A stretch of 54,291 nucleotides of DNA from Fusobacterium naviforme (lineage in GTDB: Bacteria; Bacillota; Clostridia; Lachnospirales; Lachnospiraceae), in NCBI GenBank assembly GCA_003014445.1, contig PYGH01000014.1, forward strand, positions 1 through 54,291. The letters run 5' to 3'. The position numbers and the translations under genes are program-made. This document shows, piece after piece, positions 24,764 to 32,869 of the stretch (within the stretch, counting starts at the first letter, position 1; every line of letters begins with the position of its first letter). A model generated the notes under the pieces. The model did no database searches. It saw only the letters and a list, made by a program, of their open reading frames with translations, and was not told the origin of the DNA.

Positions 24764-25606
24764 ATGATCTATATCGGCTGCCATCTGTCTGTTACAGACG
24801 GATATAAAGCGATGGGCGAAACCATGAGCCGCTTTGGCGGCAATACCTTTGCCTGGTTTACACGAAACCCGCGCGGAGGGAAAACGAAACCGGTGATCCC
24901 GGAGGATGTGGAAGCGCTGAAGGCATACCTGCAGCAGGAGTGTTTTGGAACGCTGGTCGCGCATGGGAGTTATACGATGAACCTGTGCTCTGCCAAAGAG
25001 GAGACCCGCGCCAACGGACGGGATATGCTGCGTCAGGATCTGGAGCGGATGGAGCTTCTTCCCGGGAATTTTTATAATTTCCATCCCGGCGCCCATACCG
25101 GTCTTGGAACAGAAGCGGGAATCAGTCTGATCGCGGATGCCCTGAATGAGCTTCTCACGCCGGATATGACGACGACAGTGCTGCTGGAGACGATGGCCGG
25201 CAAGGGTTCAGAGATCGGCGGCACATTTGAGGAGCTTCGGGAGATTATTGACCGGGTAGAATGCAAAGAGAAAATCGGTGTCTGCTTTGATACCTGTCAC
25301 ACCTGGGATGCAGGCTATGACCTTGTGGGTGATGTGGACGGCGTGCTGCAGCACTTCGATGATGTGATCGGCCTCGGGAAACTGAAGGCGGTTCATTTTA
25401 ATGACAGCAAGAATGATTGCGGCTCCCATAAGGACAGGCACGAAAAGCTGGGCCAGGGATATCTGGGAATGGAAGCAATGAAGCGGATCGCACTGCATCC
25501 GGCGCTGCAGGGACTGCCGTTTATCCTGGAGACACCGAATGATGACGAGGGATATATAGACGAGATCCGCACGGTCAGGAGCTGGATGGAAGAGCAGACG
25601 CTATGA
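24764..25606 (+). CDS. nfo: Deoxyribonuclease IV (AP endonuclease, Nfo family)
   Basis: A 280-residue TIM-barrel enzyme that cuts DNA 5' of abasic sites in base-excision repair. Zinc ligands and conserved blocks are visible: IGCHLS, AHGSYTMNLCS, FHPGAHTG, LETMAGKGSEIGG, CFDTCHTWDAGYD, AVHFNDSKNDCGSHKDRHEK with GQGYLG, and FILETP. GAGGTGG directly precedes the ATG at 24764; an in-frame GTG six bases earlier is also possible. It sits between the collapsed methyltransferase locus and gene remnants, and overlaps the next frame by 4 bp. Confidence 0.93.
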   Translation: MIYIGCHLSVTDGYKAMGETMSRFGGNTFAWFTRNPRGGKTKPVIPEDVEALKAYLQQECFGTLVAHGSYTMNLCSAKEETRANGRDMLRQDLERMELLPGNFYNFHPGAHTGLGTEAGISLIADALNELLTPDMTTTVLLETMAGKGSEIGGTFEELREIIDRVECKEKIGVCFDTCHTWDAGYDLVGDVDGVLQHFDDVIGLGKLKAVHFNDSKNDCGSHKDRHEKLGQGYLGMEAMKRIALHPALQGLPFILETPNDDEGYIDEIRTVRSWMEEQTL

Positions 25607-25854
25607 GTAAACATCGAATGGTTAACGGAAAACTGCTTCAGATGAACAAGAGCTACGGGCAGATCAAACAGAAGCAGAAGGTTAAGATCACGGAATGGAT
25701 GTACCAGGCATACAAAAGACAGGCTGTTGAAGGCTTATCGGATGAAGCTGCTTTGCAGATTGTCATGGAAAAGATAGAGCAGGCAGGCAGGTCTGCGGCT
25801 TCGCGGAGAGATATCCGCAGATACAGGAGAAGGGCGCGGTCGTGCTCGGCGTGA
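25603..25854 (+). pseudogene. Small conserved protein fused out of frame to a peroxiredoxin remnant
   Basis: The ATG overlaps the nfo stop (ATGA). About 60 residues look genuine (MSKHRMVNGKLLQMNKSYGQ, then ITEWMYQAYKRQAVEGLSDE). After about 25785 the frame reads Arg-rich nonsense (RRDIRRYRRRARS), because there the DNA encodes a peroxiredoxin in another frame. The gene is therefore cut at its 3' end. Its family is unknown to me. Confidence 0.6.
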
Positions 25855-26102
25855 GCAAGGACAGTGTAAAGTCCCATAAGAACTTTGAAGAGAAATACAG
25901 CTTGCCGTTCACGCTTCTTTCTGATCCGGATCATGAGGTCCTGGAGGCATATGGCGCCTGGGGCAAGAAGAAGAACTACGGGAAAGTGTCCAAGGGGACG
26001 ATCCGGACGACCTATCTGATCGATGAGGAAGGCGTGGTCATCAAAGCTATGGGCAAGGTCAAAGCCGCTGACAATCCGCAGCAGATGCTGGAGACCCTTT
26101 GA
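25788..26102 (+). pseudogene. Bcp/PrxQ-type peroxiredoxin, N-terminus lost
   Basis: In a frame beginning around 25788 the DNA reads QVCGFAERYPQIQEKGAVVL, GVSKDSVKSHKNFEEKY, LPFTLLSDPDHEVLEAYGAW and a normal C-terminus. This is the rear two-thirds of a thiol peroxidase; the peroxidatic Cys segment (usually in TPGCT) is missing. It joins the small gene at 25603 through a short shared GCAG-rich sequence, suggesting a micro-homology deletion. The stop overlaps the sfsA start. Confidence 0.8.
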
Positions 26103-26830
26103 TGGCAAGACCGAAAACGGAAATCATTTATGAGAATACGGTTCCTGCGCGCTTTGTCCGGCGGATTAACCGGTTCACGGCAGAAGTGATGATAGACGGT
26201 CTGCCGGAGATCGTCCATGTGAAGAACACCGGGAGACTGGGAGAATTGCTGCTCCCGAATGCAAAAGTGACACTGCAGAAGGCAGCTGATCCGAACCGGA
26301 AGACGGCATATGATTTGATTTCCGTTTATAAGCCGCGCCTAAAGTGGGTCAATATTGATAGCCTGGCTCCGAATATGCTGATGCGTCAGTATTGGGAGAA
26401 CAGCGGCATCTTTGATGTGATCCGTCCCGAGTACAAATATGGGAATTCCCGGGTTGATTTCTATATGGAAAGCGGAGACAGGAGGTACCTGCGAGAAGTG
26501 AAGGGGTGCACTCTGGCCGCAGATATTCGGAGTGGGATAGGACTTTTCCCGAATGCACCGACCGAGCGCGGCGTAAAGCATCTGCACGAGCTCGCAGCCG
26601 CCTCCAAAGAAGGATATCTCTGCAGCATCGATTTTGTGATACAGATGAACGGGATCCATATGGTGTTCCCGAACGATGAGACACAGCCGGAATTCCGGGA
26701 AGCGCTTGTGGAAGCTGCCAGGGCCGGTGTGGAAGAGAATTATTTCAGCTGTCATGTGGAAGCGGACAGGATCAGAATTACCGGAATCACCGGAGATACG
26801 GGGAGATATGCAGGATGGATGACATGGTAA
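26102..26830 (+). CDS. sfsA: SfsA family protein (predicted nuclease-like)
   Basis: A 242-residue protein matching SfsA, named for sugar-fermentation stimulation but built like an OB-fold plus PD-(D/E)XK-type domain. Signature segments are HVKNTGRLGELLLPNAKVTL, the SRVDFYM...LREVKGCTL core with the Asp and Glu-x-Lys expected of the nuclease fold, FPNAPTERGVKHLHEL and VFPNDETQPEF. Its biological role is unsettled. The start at 26102 overlaps the upstream stop, and its end overlaps the next gene by 16 bp. Confidence 0.9.
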   Translation: MARPKTEIIYENTVPARFVRRINRFTAEVMIDGLPEIVHVKNTGRLGELLLPNAKVTLQKAADPNRKTAYDLISVYKPRLKWVNIDSLAPNMLMRQYWENSGIFDVIRPEYKYGNSRVDFYMESGDRRYLREVKGCTLAADIRSGIGLFPNAPTERGVKHLHELAAASKEGYLCSIDFVIQMNGIHMVFPNDETQPEFREALVEAARAGVEENYFSCHVEADRIRITGITGDTGRYAGWMTW

Positions 26831-27972
26831 ATTATCGGGATCAGGCACTACAGCAATCGCTGGCGAAAATGGAGTTTTATCCTGTGCTAGCAGATGAAGA
26901 TATGTCCGTTGCGCAGTATACAAAGATACCGCTCGAAAGACTGCCGGCGCTGGGTACGGCATTTGAGCCGATTGCCACTGCGGTTCAGGGAGCACTTGGA
27001 GGGACAACGACGCAGCTCTGCAAAGTGACGATTCCGAGCGGGACACATCTTGCCGCATTGAAAAACGGTGCCGGCAACATCGGGACGGTGCTCAATAATA
27101 CGACCAATCAGATCTCAGGGCAGGCTGTGCTCAATCCTCTCGTATGTAATCCGACCATGATTTTCATGGCGGCAGCTCTGGCCAATATTGATAAAAAACT
27201 CGATTCCATTCAGGAGCTTCAACAGGAAATGATGGACTTTCTGGTGCAGAAGGAAAAGTCTGAACTTAGGGGCAACCTCAATTTTCTTGGGGACATCCTG
27301 AACCACTATAAATACAACTGGAACAACGACATGTATAAACGAAGCAGCCATGTCAAGGTTCTGGATATCCGTCAGACAGCAGAGCAGAAGATCCTGTTCT
27401 ATAGGGAGCAGATTACAGGCAGGGTAAAGAAAAAAGCACTGCTTCATGCAGATAAGGATGTGAAGAAGCAGATGGCACAGCTTCTGGATCTCTTTAAGGA
27501 ATACAGGCTTGCTCTTTATACAAATGCATTTGCATGTTTTCTGGAAATAATGCTGCTTGGCAATTATGATTCCGAGTATCTAGACAGCATTGCCGGAAAG
27601 ATCAGAGAGTATGCCTTTCAGTATAAGACACTCTACACGGATGTTTATGACCGTATGGAGAGCTATGCGGGGTCGTCGGTTCAATCTACATTGCTGAAAG
27701 GTCTCAAGACTGTAAGCAAGGCAACCGGAGAGGCGATAGCCAAAACTCCGGTAATCAGTAAAGGGAAAGTAGATGAGGCGCTGATTGACGCAGGGAGGCG
27801 GCTTGGCAAAATCGATACAAAACGAACCTTTGATTCCTTAAAGGTGCTGATTGATGCAAAGGATGACTGTGTAAGGCCGTTCGTGGAAAATATCGATTCC
27901 GTCAACAGATTATACAACAGTCCGTTGGAGATGCTGTTTGACCGGGAGAATATTTATCTTGGCACAGCATGA
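26815..27972 (+). CDS. Hypothetical helical protein
   Basis: A 385-residue protein I do not recognise. It has no signal peptide. Residues ~60-115 are rich in Gly, Ala and Thr (IATAVQGALGGTTTQLC, LKNGAGNIGTVLNN). The segment ~125-150 looks like a coiled coil (NIDKKLDSIQELQQEMMDFL), and the rest is helical and charged. It overlaps sfsA by 16 bp and is therefore co-translated. Lone proteins like this next to HIRAN, SLOG and WYL genes are often stress or defence effectors, but nothing here shows an activity. Confidence 0.7.
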   Translation: MDDMVNYRDQALQQSLAKMEFYPVLADEDMSVAQYTKIPLERLPALGTAFEPIATAVQGALGGTTTQLCKVTIPSGTHLAALKNGAGNIGTVLNNTTNQISGQAVLNPLVCNPTMIFMAAALANIDKKLDSIQELQQEMMDFLVQKEKSELRGNLNFLGDILNHYKYNWNNDMYKRSSHVKVLDIRQTAEQKILFYREQITGRVKKKALLHADKDVKKQMAQLLDLFKEYRLALYTNAFACFLEIMLLGNYDSEYLDSIAGKIREYAFQYKTLYTDVYDRMESYAGSSVQSTLLKGLKTVSKATGEAIAKTPVISKGKVDEALIDAGRRLGKIDTKRTFDSLKVLIDAKDDCVRPFVENIDSVNRLYNSPLEMLFDRENIYLGTA

Positions 27973-28030
27973 GAAATATATTTGCTAATGAAGGAAGATT
28001 GCAAATCACCTTGATCGAGTCTGATTTTTA

Positions 28031-28051
28031 GGACACATCATTCGCTATAAT
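28031..28051 (+). promoter_or_regulatory. Promoter with shared GGACAYAT element (best copy)
   Basis: GGACACAT (28031-28038), 7 bp, consensus TATAAT (28046-28051), then 40 bp to the ATG of the HIRAN gene. The normal -35 position is not consensus (GATTTT), so the GGACAYAT element probably binds an activator or repressor. Sister sites are at 20347 and, on the minus strand, at 19230. Confidence 0.7.
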
Positions 28052-28091
28052 GATTTTGTAAGATAAGAGACGAAGCAGAGGAGGATGTGTC

Positions 28092-28409
28092 ATGAGTAGA
28101 ATATATTTCACGATTACCGGTACAAATCATCATTATGGGCAGGAGTTCTTTGAACCGAAAATGATAGTGCGGCTTGTCAAAGAACCGGATAATGAAGTCG
28201 ATGCGGAAGCCATCAAGGTTGAACTGGAAGGACTCGGTCATGTCGGTTATGTTGCCAACAGTCCTTATACAGTAGCAGGAGATAGCTACAGCGCAGGCAG
28301 ACTCTATGACAAAATCAGAGATACTGCAGAGGGTACGGTCCTTTATGTACTTCCTAAAGGCGTGCTCTGCTATGTAAACGAAGAACATATTGTCGGTGGG
28401 AACGAATAA
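28092..28409 (+). CDS. HIRAN-domain protein
   Basis: A 105-residue protein that is a single HIRAN-like domain: FTITGTNHHYGQEFF, IVRLVKEPDNEVDAEAIKVE, LGHVGYVANSPYTVAGDSYS. In HLTF and other helicases this domain binds 3' single-stranded DNA ends; free-standing bacterial forms occur in repair and defence islands. AGGAGGATGTGTC precedes the ATG. It has its own promoter and is followed by a structured RNA, so it is likely a unit by itself or leads into the next operon. Confidence 0.78.
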   Translation: MSRIYFTITGTNHHYGQEFFEPKMIVRLVKEPDNEVDAEAIKVELEGLGHVGYVANSPYTVAGDSYSAGRLYDKIRDTAEGTVLYVLPKGVLCYVNEEHIVGGNE

Positions 28410-28441
28410 TTCCCACTGAAAGTAAAATTTCATATCACCTA

Positions 28442-28572
28442 TAGAGAGTGCGCGAGAGACAAGCTCGTTGACCGCACAGCAACCTGCCAGAAGGTAAGGT
28501 GCTAAAGCTTGAACGATGGGTGAAGAACCCGTCGTGACGATGGGGCAAATCAAATGATGTGCACTCTCTATG
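28442..28572 (+). promoter_or_regulatory. S-box-like (SAM-I clan) riboswitch candidate
   Basis: The RNA has the layout of a SAM-I type aptamer. P1 pairs ATAGAGAGTGC (28442-28452) with GCACTCTCTAT (28562-28572). P2 begins GTGCG/CGCAC (49-53 with 74-78) and encloses GAGAGAC, similar to the S-box GAGGGAC. The invariant-like GCAACC and AAGGTGCTAAA flank a P3 hairpin, and an 8-bp P4 (28515-28522 / 28528-28535) follows. The 3' strand of P1 can instead pair with AGAGAG at 28579-28584, which overlaps the ribosome site of the next gene. P1 formation would thus free the site, an ON arrangement. The ligand is unproven. Confidence 0.6.
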
Positions 28573-28594
28573 AATCAAGAGAGGAGTACATCAA

Positions 28595-29296
28595 ATGAGC
28601 ATTACCGTATTTGACCCAAATCAGATCATTCTGCACATCCCACACAACAGCACATATATTCCGGAAGAATATCGCAGAATCTTTTATCTGGACGATGAGC
28701 CATTGACAGGGGAGCTCCTGAGGATGACAGATTCCTATACTAATGAGCTTTTTCAGATTCCTGATATCCCGATGGGAAATCGGATTATATTTCCATACAG
28801 CCGTCTTCTATGCGATGTGGAACGGTTCAGGGATGACCGGATGGAACCGATGGCAGCAATGGGAATGGGTGTTTGCTACAGAGTTACCTCGGCGCTTAAG
28901 CCGCTGAAAAGTGTAACGGATTTTCATACGGATGAGATGCTGGCATGGTATGACCGGCATCATGATGCTTTAACTGACATTACTACACGGATCAGAGAGG
29001 AGTCCGGAACGGCATTGCTGATTGATTGCCATTCTTTTGCCTCAAACCAGCTGCCGTATGAAGCGGCGTCCAACGGTCAAAGCTCTCTCTTGAGGCCGGA
29101 TATATGTATTGGTACAGATCCCGGATACCATACACCGTCGTGGCTTTCCGATTATATGGAAAATGCCTTTAAGCGGATGGGATATTCCGTGGCGATGAAC
29201 AAGCCTTTTGCCGGCACGATGGTTCCAATGAAGTACTATCATCGGGAACGGCGCATTCTGTCGATAATGTTACGAAAGCTGCAGTGGGAACCGTGA
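28595..29296 (+). CDS. N-formylglutamate amidohydrolase family protein (HutG-like)
   Basis: A 233-residue metallohydrolase homologue. Recognisable blocks are ILHIPHNSTYIPEEYR, SRLLCDVERFRDD, VTDFHTDEMLAWYDRHHDAL, ALLIDCHSFASNQLPYE and a late NKPFAGTMVPMKYYH. These match the family that removes formyl or related acyl groups from glutamate or other amino acids and is distantly related to zinc carboxypeptidases. No other histidine-degradation gene is nearby, so the substrate here is open. Translation is probably set by the riboswitch-like RNA upstream; the site is AGAGGAG seven bases before the ATG. Confidence 0.82.
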   Translation: MSITVFDPNQIILHIPHNSTYIPEEYRRIFYLDDEPLTGELLRMTDSYTNELFQIPDIPMGNRIIFPYSRLLCDVERFRDDRMEPMAAMGMGVCYRVTSALKPLKSVTDFHTDEMLAWYDRHHDALTDITTRIREESGTALLIDCHSFASNQLPYEAASNGQSSLLRPDICIGTDPGYHTPSWLSDYMENAFKRMGYSVAMNKPFAGTMVPMKYYHRERRILSIMLRKLQWEP

Positions 29297-29329
29297 TACG
29301 CGGTCTGATTGAAGTATAGAGGGCTTCAG

Positions 29330-29707
29330 ATGGAAACAAGGATGATTGTCTGCGGTGGTGTAGATTTTAACGATTATGATTATTTCAAAAGCCAGATGGA
29401 CAGGTAGATGACATATTACGAAAATATCAGGCTTGTTTCCGGTCATGCAAGAGGTGCGGATACCTTCGCTGAGCAGTATGCGGCAGAAAAAGGGATCCAA
29501 ATCCCAGTTTTTCCGGCAGAATGGAAAAAGTATGGGAGAGCAGCCGGTCCGATTCGGAACCGTGCAATGCTGGAATACGCAAAAGAAGAAACTCCTGTCG
29601 TTGCGGCGTTTTGGGATGGAGAGAGCCGCGGAACCGGCAACATGCAGAAGCAGGCAAAAGCGGCTGGGGCAGAGTGTCATATCTTTTCTTATGAGTCGCT
29701 TAAATGA
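29330..29707 (+). pseudogene. SLOG-family (DUF2493-like) protein with an in-frame stop
   Basis: Reading from the ATG at 29330 gives METRMIVCGGVDFNDYDYFK then SQMDR and a TAG (29405-29407). The same frame continues from an ATG at 29408 with LVSGHARGADTFAEQYAAEK, PVFPAEWKKYGRAAGPIRNR and a complete C-terminus. Together this is a YspA/DUF2493-type Rossmann domain of the SLOG group, thought to bind nucleotide-derived signals. The first glycine motif is CGGVDF where CGGRDF is usual. The remaining 99 codons might still be translated, but without the first strand the fold would be incomplete. Confidence 0.75.
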
Positions 29708-29794
29708 AAAGTGTCTCCCGCGAAGCGGCCTTTTTGAAACAGCGATTCGCTGTACTTGAGATGTAATCGGAGCTGGAAATAAAGAAAGGCAGGG

Positions 29795-31603
29795 ATGACA
29801 ATGTACGGAGCTTTACTTGGTGATATGATCGGTGCCCCTTATGAATTCGATCAGGGGGATAAGACAAAAGAGTTTCCGCTGTTCAGCAGGGGATCGGGAT
29901 ATACAGATGACAGCGTGATGACGATCGCTGTAGCGGAGGCGCTGCTGGACGCTCGTGATCAGGGAAAGGAAAATGATGAGACCGCAGTCAAGTCGCTGCT
30001 TATTGATTCCATGCGTCGCTGGGGAAGGAAATATCCTTATGCGGGGTATGGAGCGAGATTCATCACCTGGCTGGAAGAAGATGAAATGGGATCGTATGGG
30101 AGCTATGGCAACGGTGCCGCCATGCGCGTTTCTTCTGCGGGCTGGCTTTACGATGATTTTGCGACCACCCGCAAGATGGCGGCATTGACTGCGGAGGTTA
30201 CACACAATCATCCGGAGGGAATCAAAGGAGCAGAAGCGACGGCCTGCGCGATCTTTATGGCGAGGAATCATGCCTCCAAGGAAGAGATACGCACATACAT
30301 TTCGCAGGAATTCGGATATGATCTGAGTCGCACCTGTGATGAAATCCGGCCGAATTATCATCATGTGGAAAGCTGTCAGGAGACAGTTCCGGAGGCAATC
30401 ACGGCCTTTCTGGAAGGGAATGATTTTGAAGATGTGATCCGGACAGCGGTTTCTCTTGGAGGCGACAGCGACACGCTCACATGTATTGCAGGCAGCATTG
30501 CGGAAGCGTTTTACGGTGTGCCGATTGGAATGATGGCAGAGTGCCGGAGCCGCCTGGAAGAGGATATGCTGGCGGTGCTGGAAAAGTTTGATAAAGCTGT
30601 CGGCAGATTTCAGGATCACGCAGAGGATGATTTTGGAAATGGAGAGCTCGCCACTGCGATGAAGGCAGTTCATGAGGATGGCAGCGCGGAGAACTATCTT
30701 AACCTGCTGAATCTGATGGCAAAAAGAATTGCAGAAGGTGGCGAGATCATCCTGCCGGTTCAGATGTCTCAGTCAGCGTTTGATATGCTGGGTGATCTGA
30801 ACCAGGTAAAGGTGGGCGATACCTTGCAGGCTTCAGAAGAAATTCGCATGAAACCGCAGGCTCTTACGGATCATGACGGAGGAATTTGGTATGCTGCCTT
30901 TACCGATTACAACGAGGCAGGAAAAGGAGAAGGCTCATCGTCCATCAATCAGCTGCTGAAAGATATAGTCAAAGTGGCACTTGGAGATAAAGAAAAGAAA
31001 GGGCTGGTTCTGAATCCGTGGGAGAATCCCATATTCCTGAATAAGGATATGCTGAAAATGGTGCTTGATGCATCCAGACCGAACAATCATATTTACTTTG
31101 ATGTCGGAGATATCACAAAACTGGATGTGGAATGCATCGTCAATGCGGCAAACCGGACACTTCTTGGCGGAGGAGGAGTTGACGGAGCCATACACAGGGC
31201 GGCCGGGCCAAAGCTTCTGGAAGAATGCAGGACGCTTGGAGGATGTAATACCGGAGAAGCGAAGATTACCGGTGGATATAAACTGAAAGCCCGGTACATT
31301 ATTCACACGGTCGGGCCAGTTTATGAGGAAGGCAACCGGAAATGCCCTGAGCAGCTTTACAGCTGCTATTACAACAGCCTGGAGCTGGCAAAGCGATATG
31401 ATATTCATTCTATTGCTTTTTCTGCAATCTCAACAGGCGTTTATGGATATCCTGCAGAGGAAGCGGCAGTAATTGCATTAAGAGCCATCAGTAAGTGGTT
31501 ATCGGAGAACGAAGACTATGGTATGGCGGTGATTATATCCTGCTTCAGTGAACGGATGCATGAAACCTATCAGAATGTAGTTCGGGCACTGAAAAATAAA
31601 TAA
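29795..31603 (+). CDS. ADP-ribosylglycohydrolase - SseB - macrodomain fusion
   Basis: A 602-residue, three-domain protein. Residues ~1-265 are an ADP-ribosylglycohydrolase (ARH/DraG): [28 protein letters not shown], and the late [17 protein letters not shown] with its Mg-binding Asp residues. Residues ~300-430 resemble an SseB N-terminal domain ([27 protein letters not shown]). Residues ~430-600 are a macrodomain: [46 protein letters not shown]. Both end domains hydrolyse or bind ADP-ribose adducts in known relatives. The protein probably removes ADP-ribose from a target, perhaps nucleic-acid ends given the Ro60/RtcB neighbours. It precedes two WYL genes by 21 bp. Confidence 0.9.
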   Translation: MTMYGALLGDMIGAPYEFDQGDKTKEFPLFSRGSGYTDDSVMTIAVAEALLDARDQGKENDETAVKSLLIDSMRRWGRKYPYAGYGARFITWLEEDEMGSYGSYGNGAAMRVSSAGWLYDDFATTRKMAALTAEVTHNHPEGIKGAEATACAIFMARNHASKEEIRTYISQEFGYDLSRTCDEIRPNYHHVESCQETVPEAITAFLEGNDFEDVIRTAVSLGGDSDTLTCIAGSIAEAFYGVPIGMMAECRSRLEEDMLAVLEKFDKAVGRFQDHAEDDFGNGELATAMKAVHEDGSAENYLNLLNLMAKRIAEGGEIILPVQMSQSAFDMLGDLNQVKVGDTLQASEEIRMKPQALTDHDGGIWYAAFTDYNEAGKGEGSSSINQLLKDIVKVALGDKEKKGLVLNPWENPIFLNKDMLKMVLDASRPNNHIYFDVGDITKLDVECIVNAANRTLLGGGGVDGAIHRAAGPKLLEECRTLGGCNTGEAKITGGYKLKARYIIHTVGPVYEEGNRKCPEQLYSCYYNSLELAKRYDIHSIAFSAISTGVYGYPAEEAAVIALRAISKWLSENEDYGMAVIISCFSERMHETYQNVVRALKNK

Positions 31604-31624
31604 TACAAAGGTGGTGGGAGCCAG

Positions 31625-32869
31625 ATGGCATATACAGAGCTGATTAAAAATTTCAACCGCATCAGGGACTATATGCGGGAGTTCTATGTCTTCGGGTTCC
31701 GCAGCCGCGAGGAATTTACGAAAAAGAGCGCCCGTTCCTATGATGATGAGCGGCGCAGACTGGAAAGCTGGCTCGGAGACCATATGCGATTTCGACAGAC
31801 AGCGGATGGAAAGAATGTATTTCTTTCCATCGACAGCCGGATCTCCGGGCACAATCCTCTATACAAGGCATGGAAGGCGAAGAGCTTTACAGATGGGAAT
31901 ATCACGCTGCATTTTATCCTGCTTGATATCCTGCATTCTCCGGAGATCAGGATGACGCTGGCGGACATTACAGATGAAATCGATCTGCGCCTGTCCTCTT
32001 TTTCTGAGCCGAGGATGTTTGATGAGTCCACGGTTCGGAAGAAGCTGAAGGAATATGTCAGCGAAGGCCTTATCGTATCCGAAAAGCGGGGCAAAACCAT
32101 GTATTACCGGAGGGCTGAAGATGCAGCCATGTCGGATACGGATGTGCTGGACTTCTTCTCGGAAGCGGTTCCCTGCGGGGTGGTCGGTTCTTTCCTGCTG
32201 GATAAGACCGGGGAACATGAGGAGCACTTCCGGTTTAAGCACCATTACATTACCGGAGTCATGGACTCGGAGATTGTCTGCTCGCTGTTCATGGCGATGC
32301 AGGATAAGCGCTACATCACCATTGAGTCAATCAACCGCCGGCGGGATCGGATACAGGAAAATCATGTGGTGCCGCTGAAAATCATGCTGAGCACCCAGAG
32401 CGGGCGGCAGTATCTGATGGCATATGTACCCCGATTTGAGAGGGTCACGTCATTCCGGACAGACAATATCCTTTCCGTAAAGATTGATGAGGTATGCGAT
32501 TCGTTTGATGAGCACCGTGAAACTTTGAAGGGAATGCTTCCGCACATGTGGGGCGTCAGTACACAGAGCCGGTCCGGACAGCGTCTGGAGCATGTGGAGT
32601 TTACGGTGCGGTATGGACCTGATGAGGAGCATATTCATCAGCGGCTGGAACGGGAGAAGCGCTGCGGAACCGTGGAACATATATCTGAAAGTAGCAGCCG
32701 TTTTTCTGCAGATGTCTATGATGCAAGCGAGCTTGTGCCGTGGATCCGGACTTTTATCTGTCGGATTACGGAGATTCATTTTTCCGATCCTGAACTTGAA
32801 GAGCAGTTTAAGCAGGATATCGAGGAAATGTATCTGATGTATGGGTTGAAGGACGGTGAGGAAGCATGA
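31625..32869 (+). CDS. WYL-domain regulator 1 of the RNA-repair locus
   Basis: A 414-residue protein with an N-terminal helical segment (YTELIKNFNRIRDYMREFYV, GFRSREEFTKKSARSYDDER), a middle winged helix (DITDEIDLRLSS, TVRKKLKEYVSEGLIVSEKR) and a WYL domain about residues 220-330 (RYITIESINRRRDRIQENHV, GRQYLMAYVPRFERVTSFRT with DNI). A WCX-like tail follows. GGTGGGAG precedes the ATG. Its stop overlaps the second WYL gene by 4 bp. In defence loci WYL pairs act as ligand-gated regulators; here the RNA modules or Ro60/RtcB genes downstream are the obvious targets. Confidence 0.82.
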   Translation: MAYTELIKNFNRIRDYMREFYVFGFRSREEFTKKSARSYDDERRRLESWLGDHMRFRQTADGKNVFLSIDSRISGHNPLYKAWKAKSFTDGNITLHFILLDILHSPEIRMTLADITDEIDLRLSSFSEPRMFDESTVRKKLKEYVSEGLIVSEKRGKTMYYRRAEDAAMSDTDVLDFFSEAVPCGVVGSFLLDKTGEHEEHFRFKHHYITGVMDSEIVCSLFMAMQDKRYITIESINRRRDRIQENHVVPLKIMLSTQSGRQYLMAYVPRFERVTSFRTDNILSVKIDEVCDSFDEHRETLKGMLPHMWGVSTQSRSGQRLEHVEFTVRYGPDEEHIHQRLEREKRCGTVEHISESSSRFSADVYDASELVPWIRTFICRITEIHFSDPELEEQFKQDIEEMYLMYGLKDGEEA

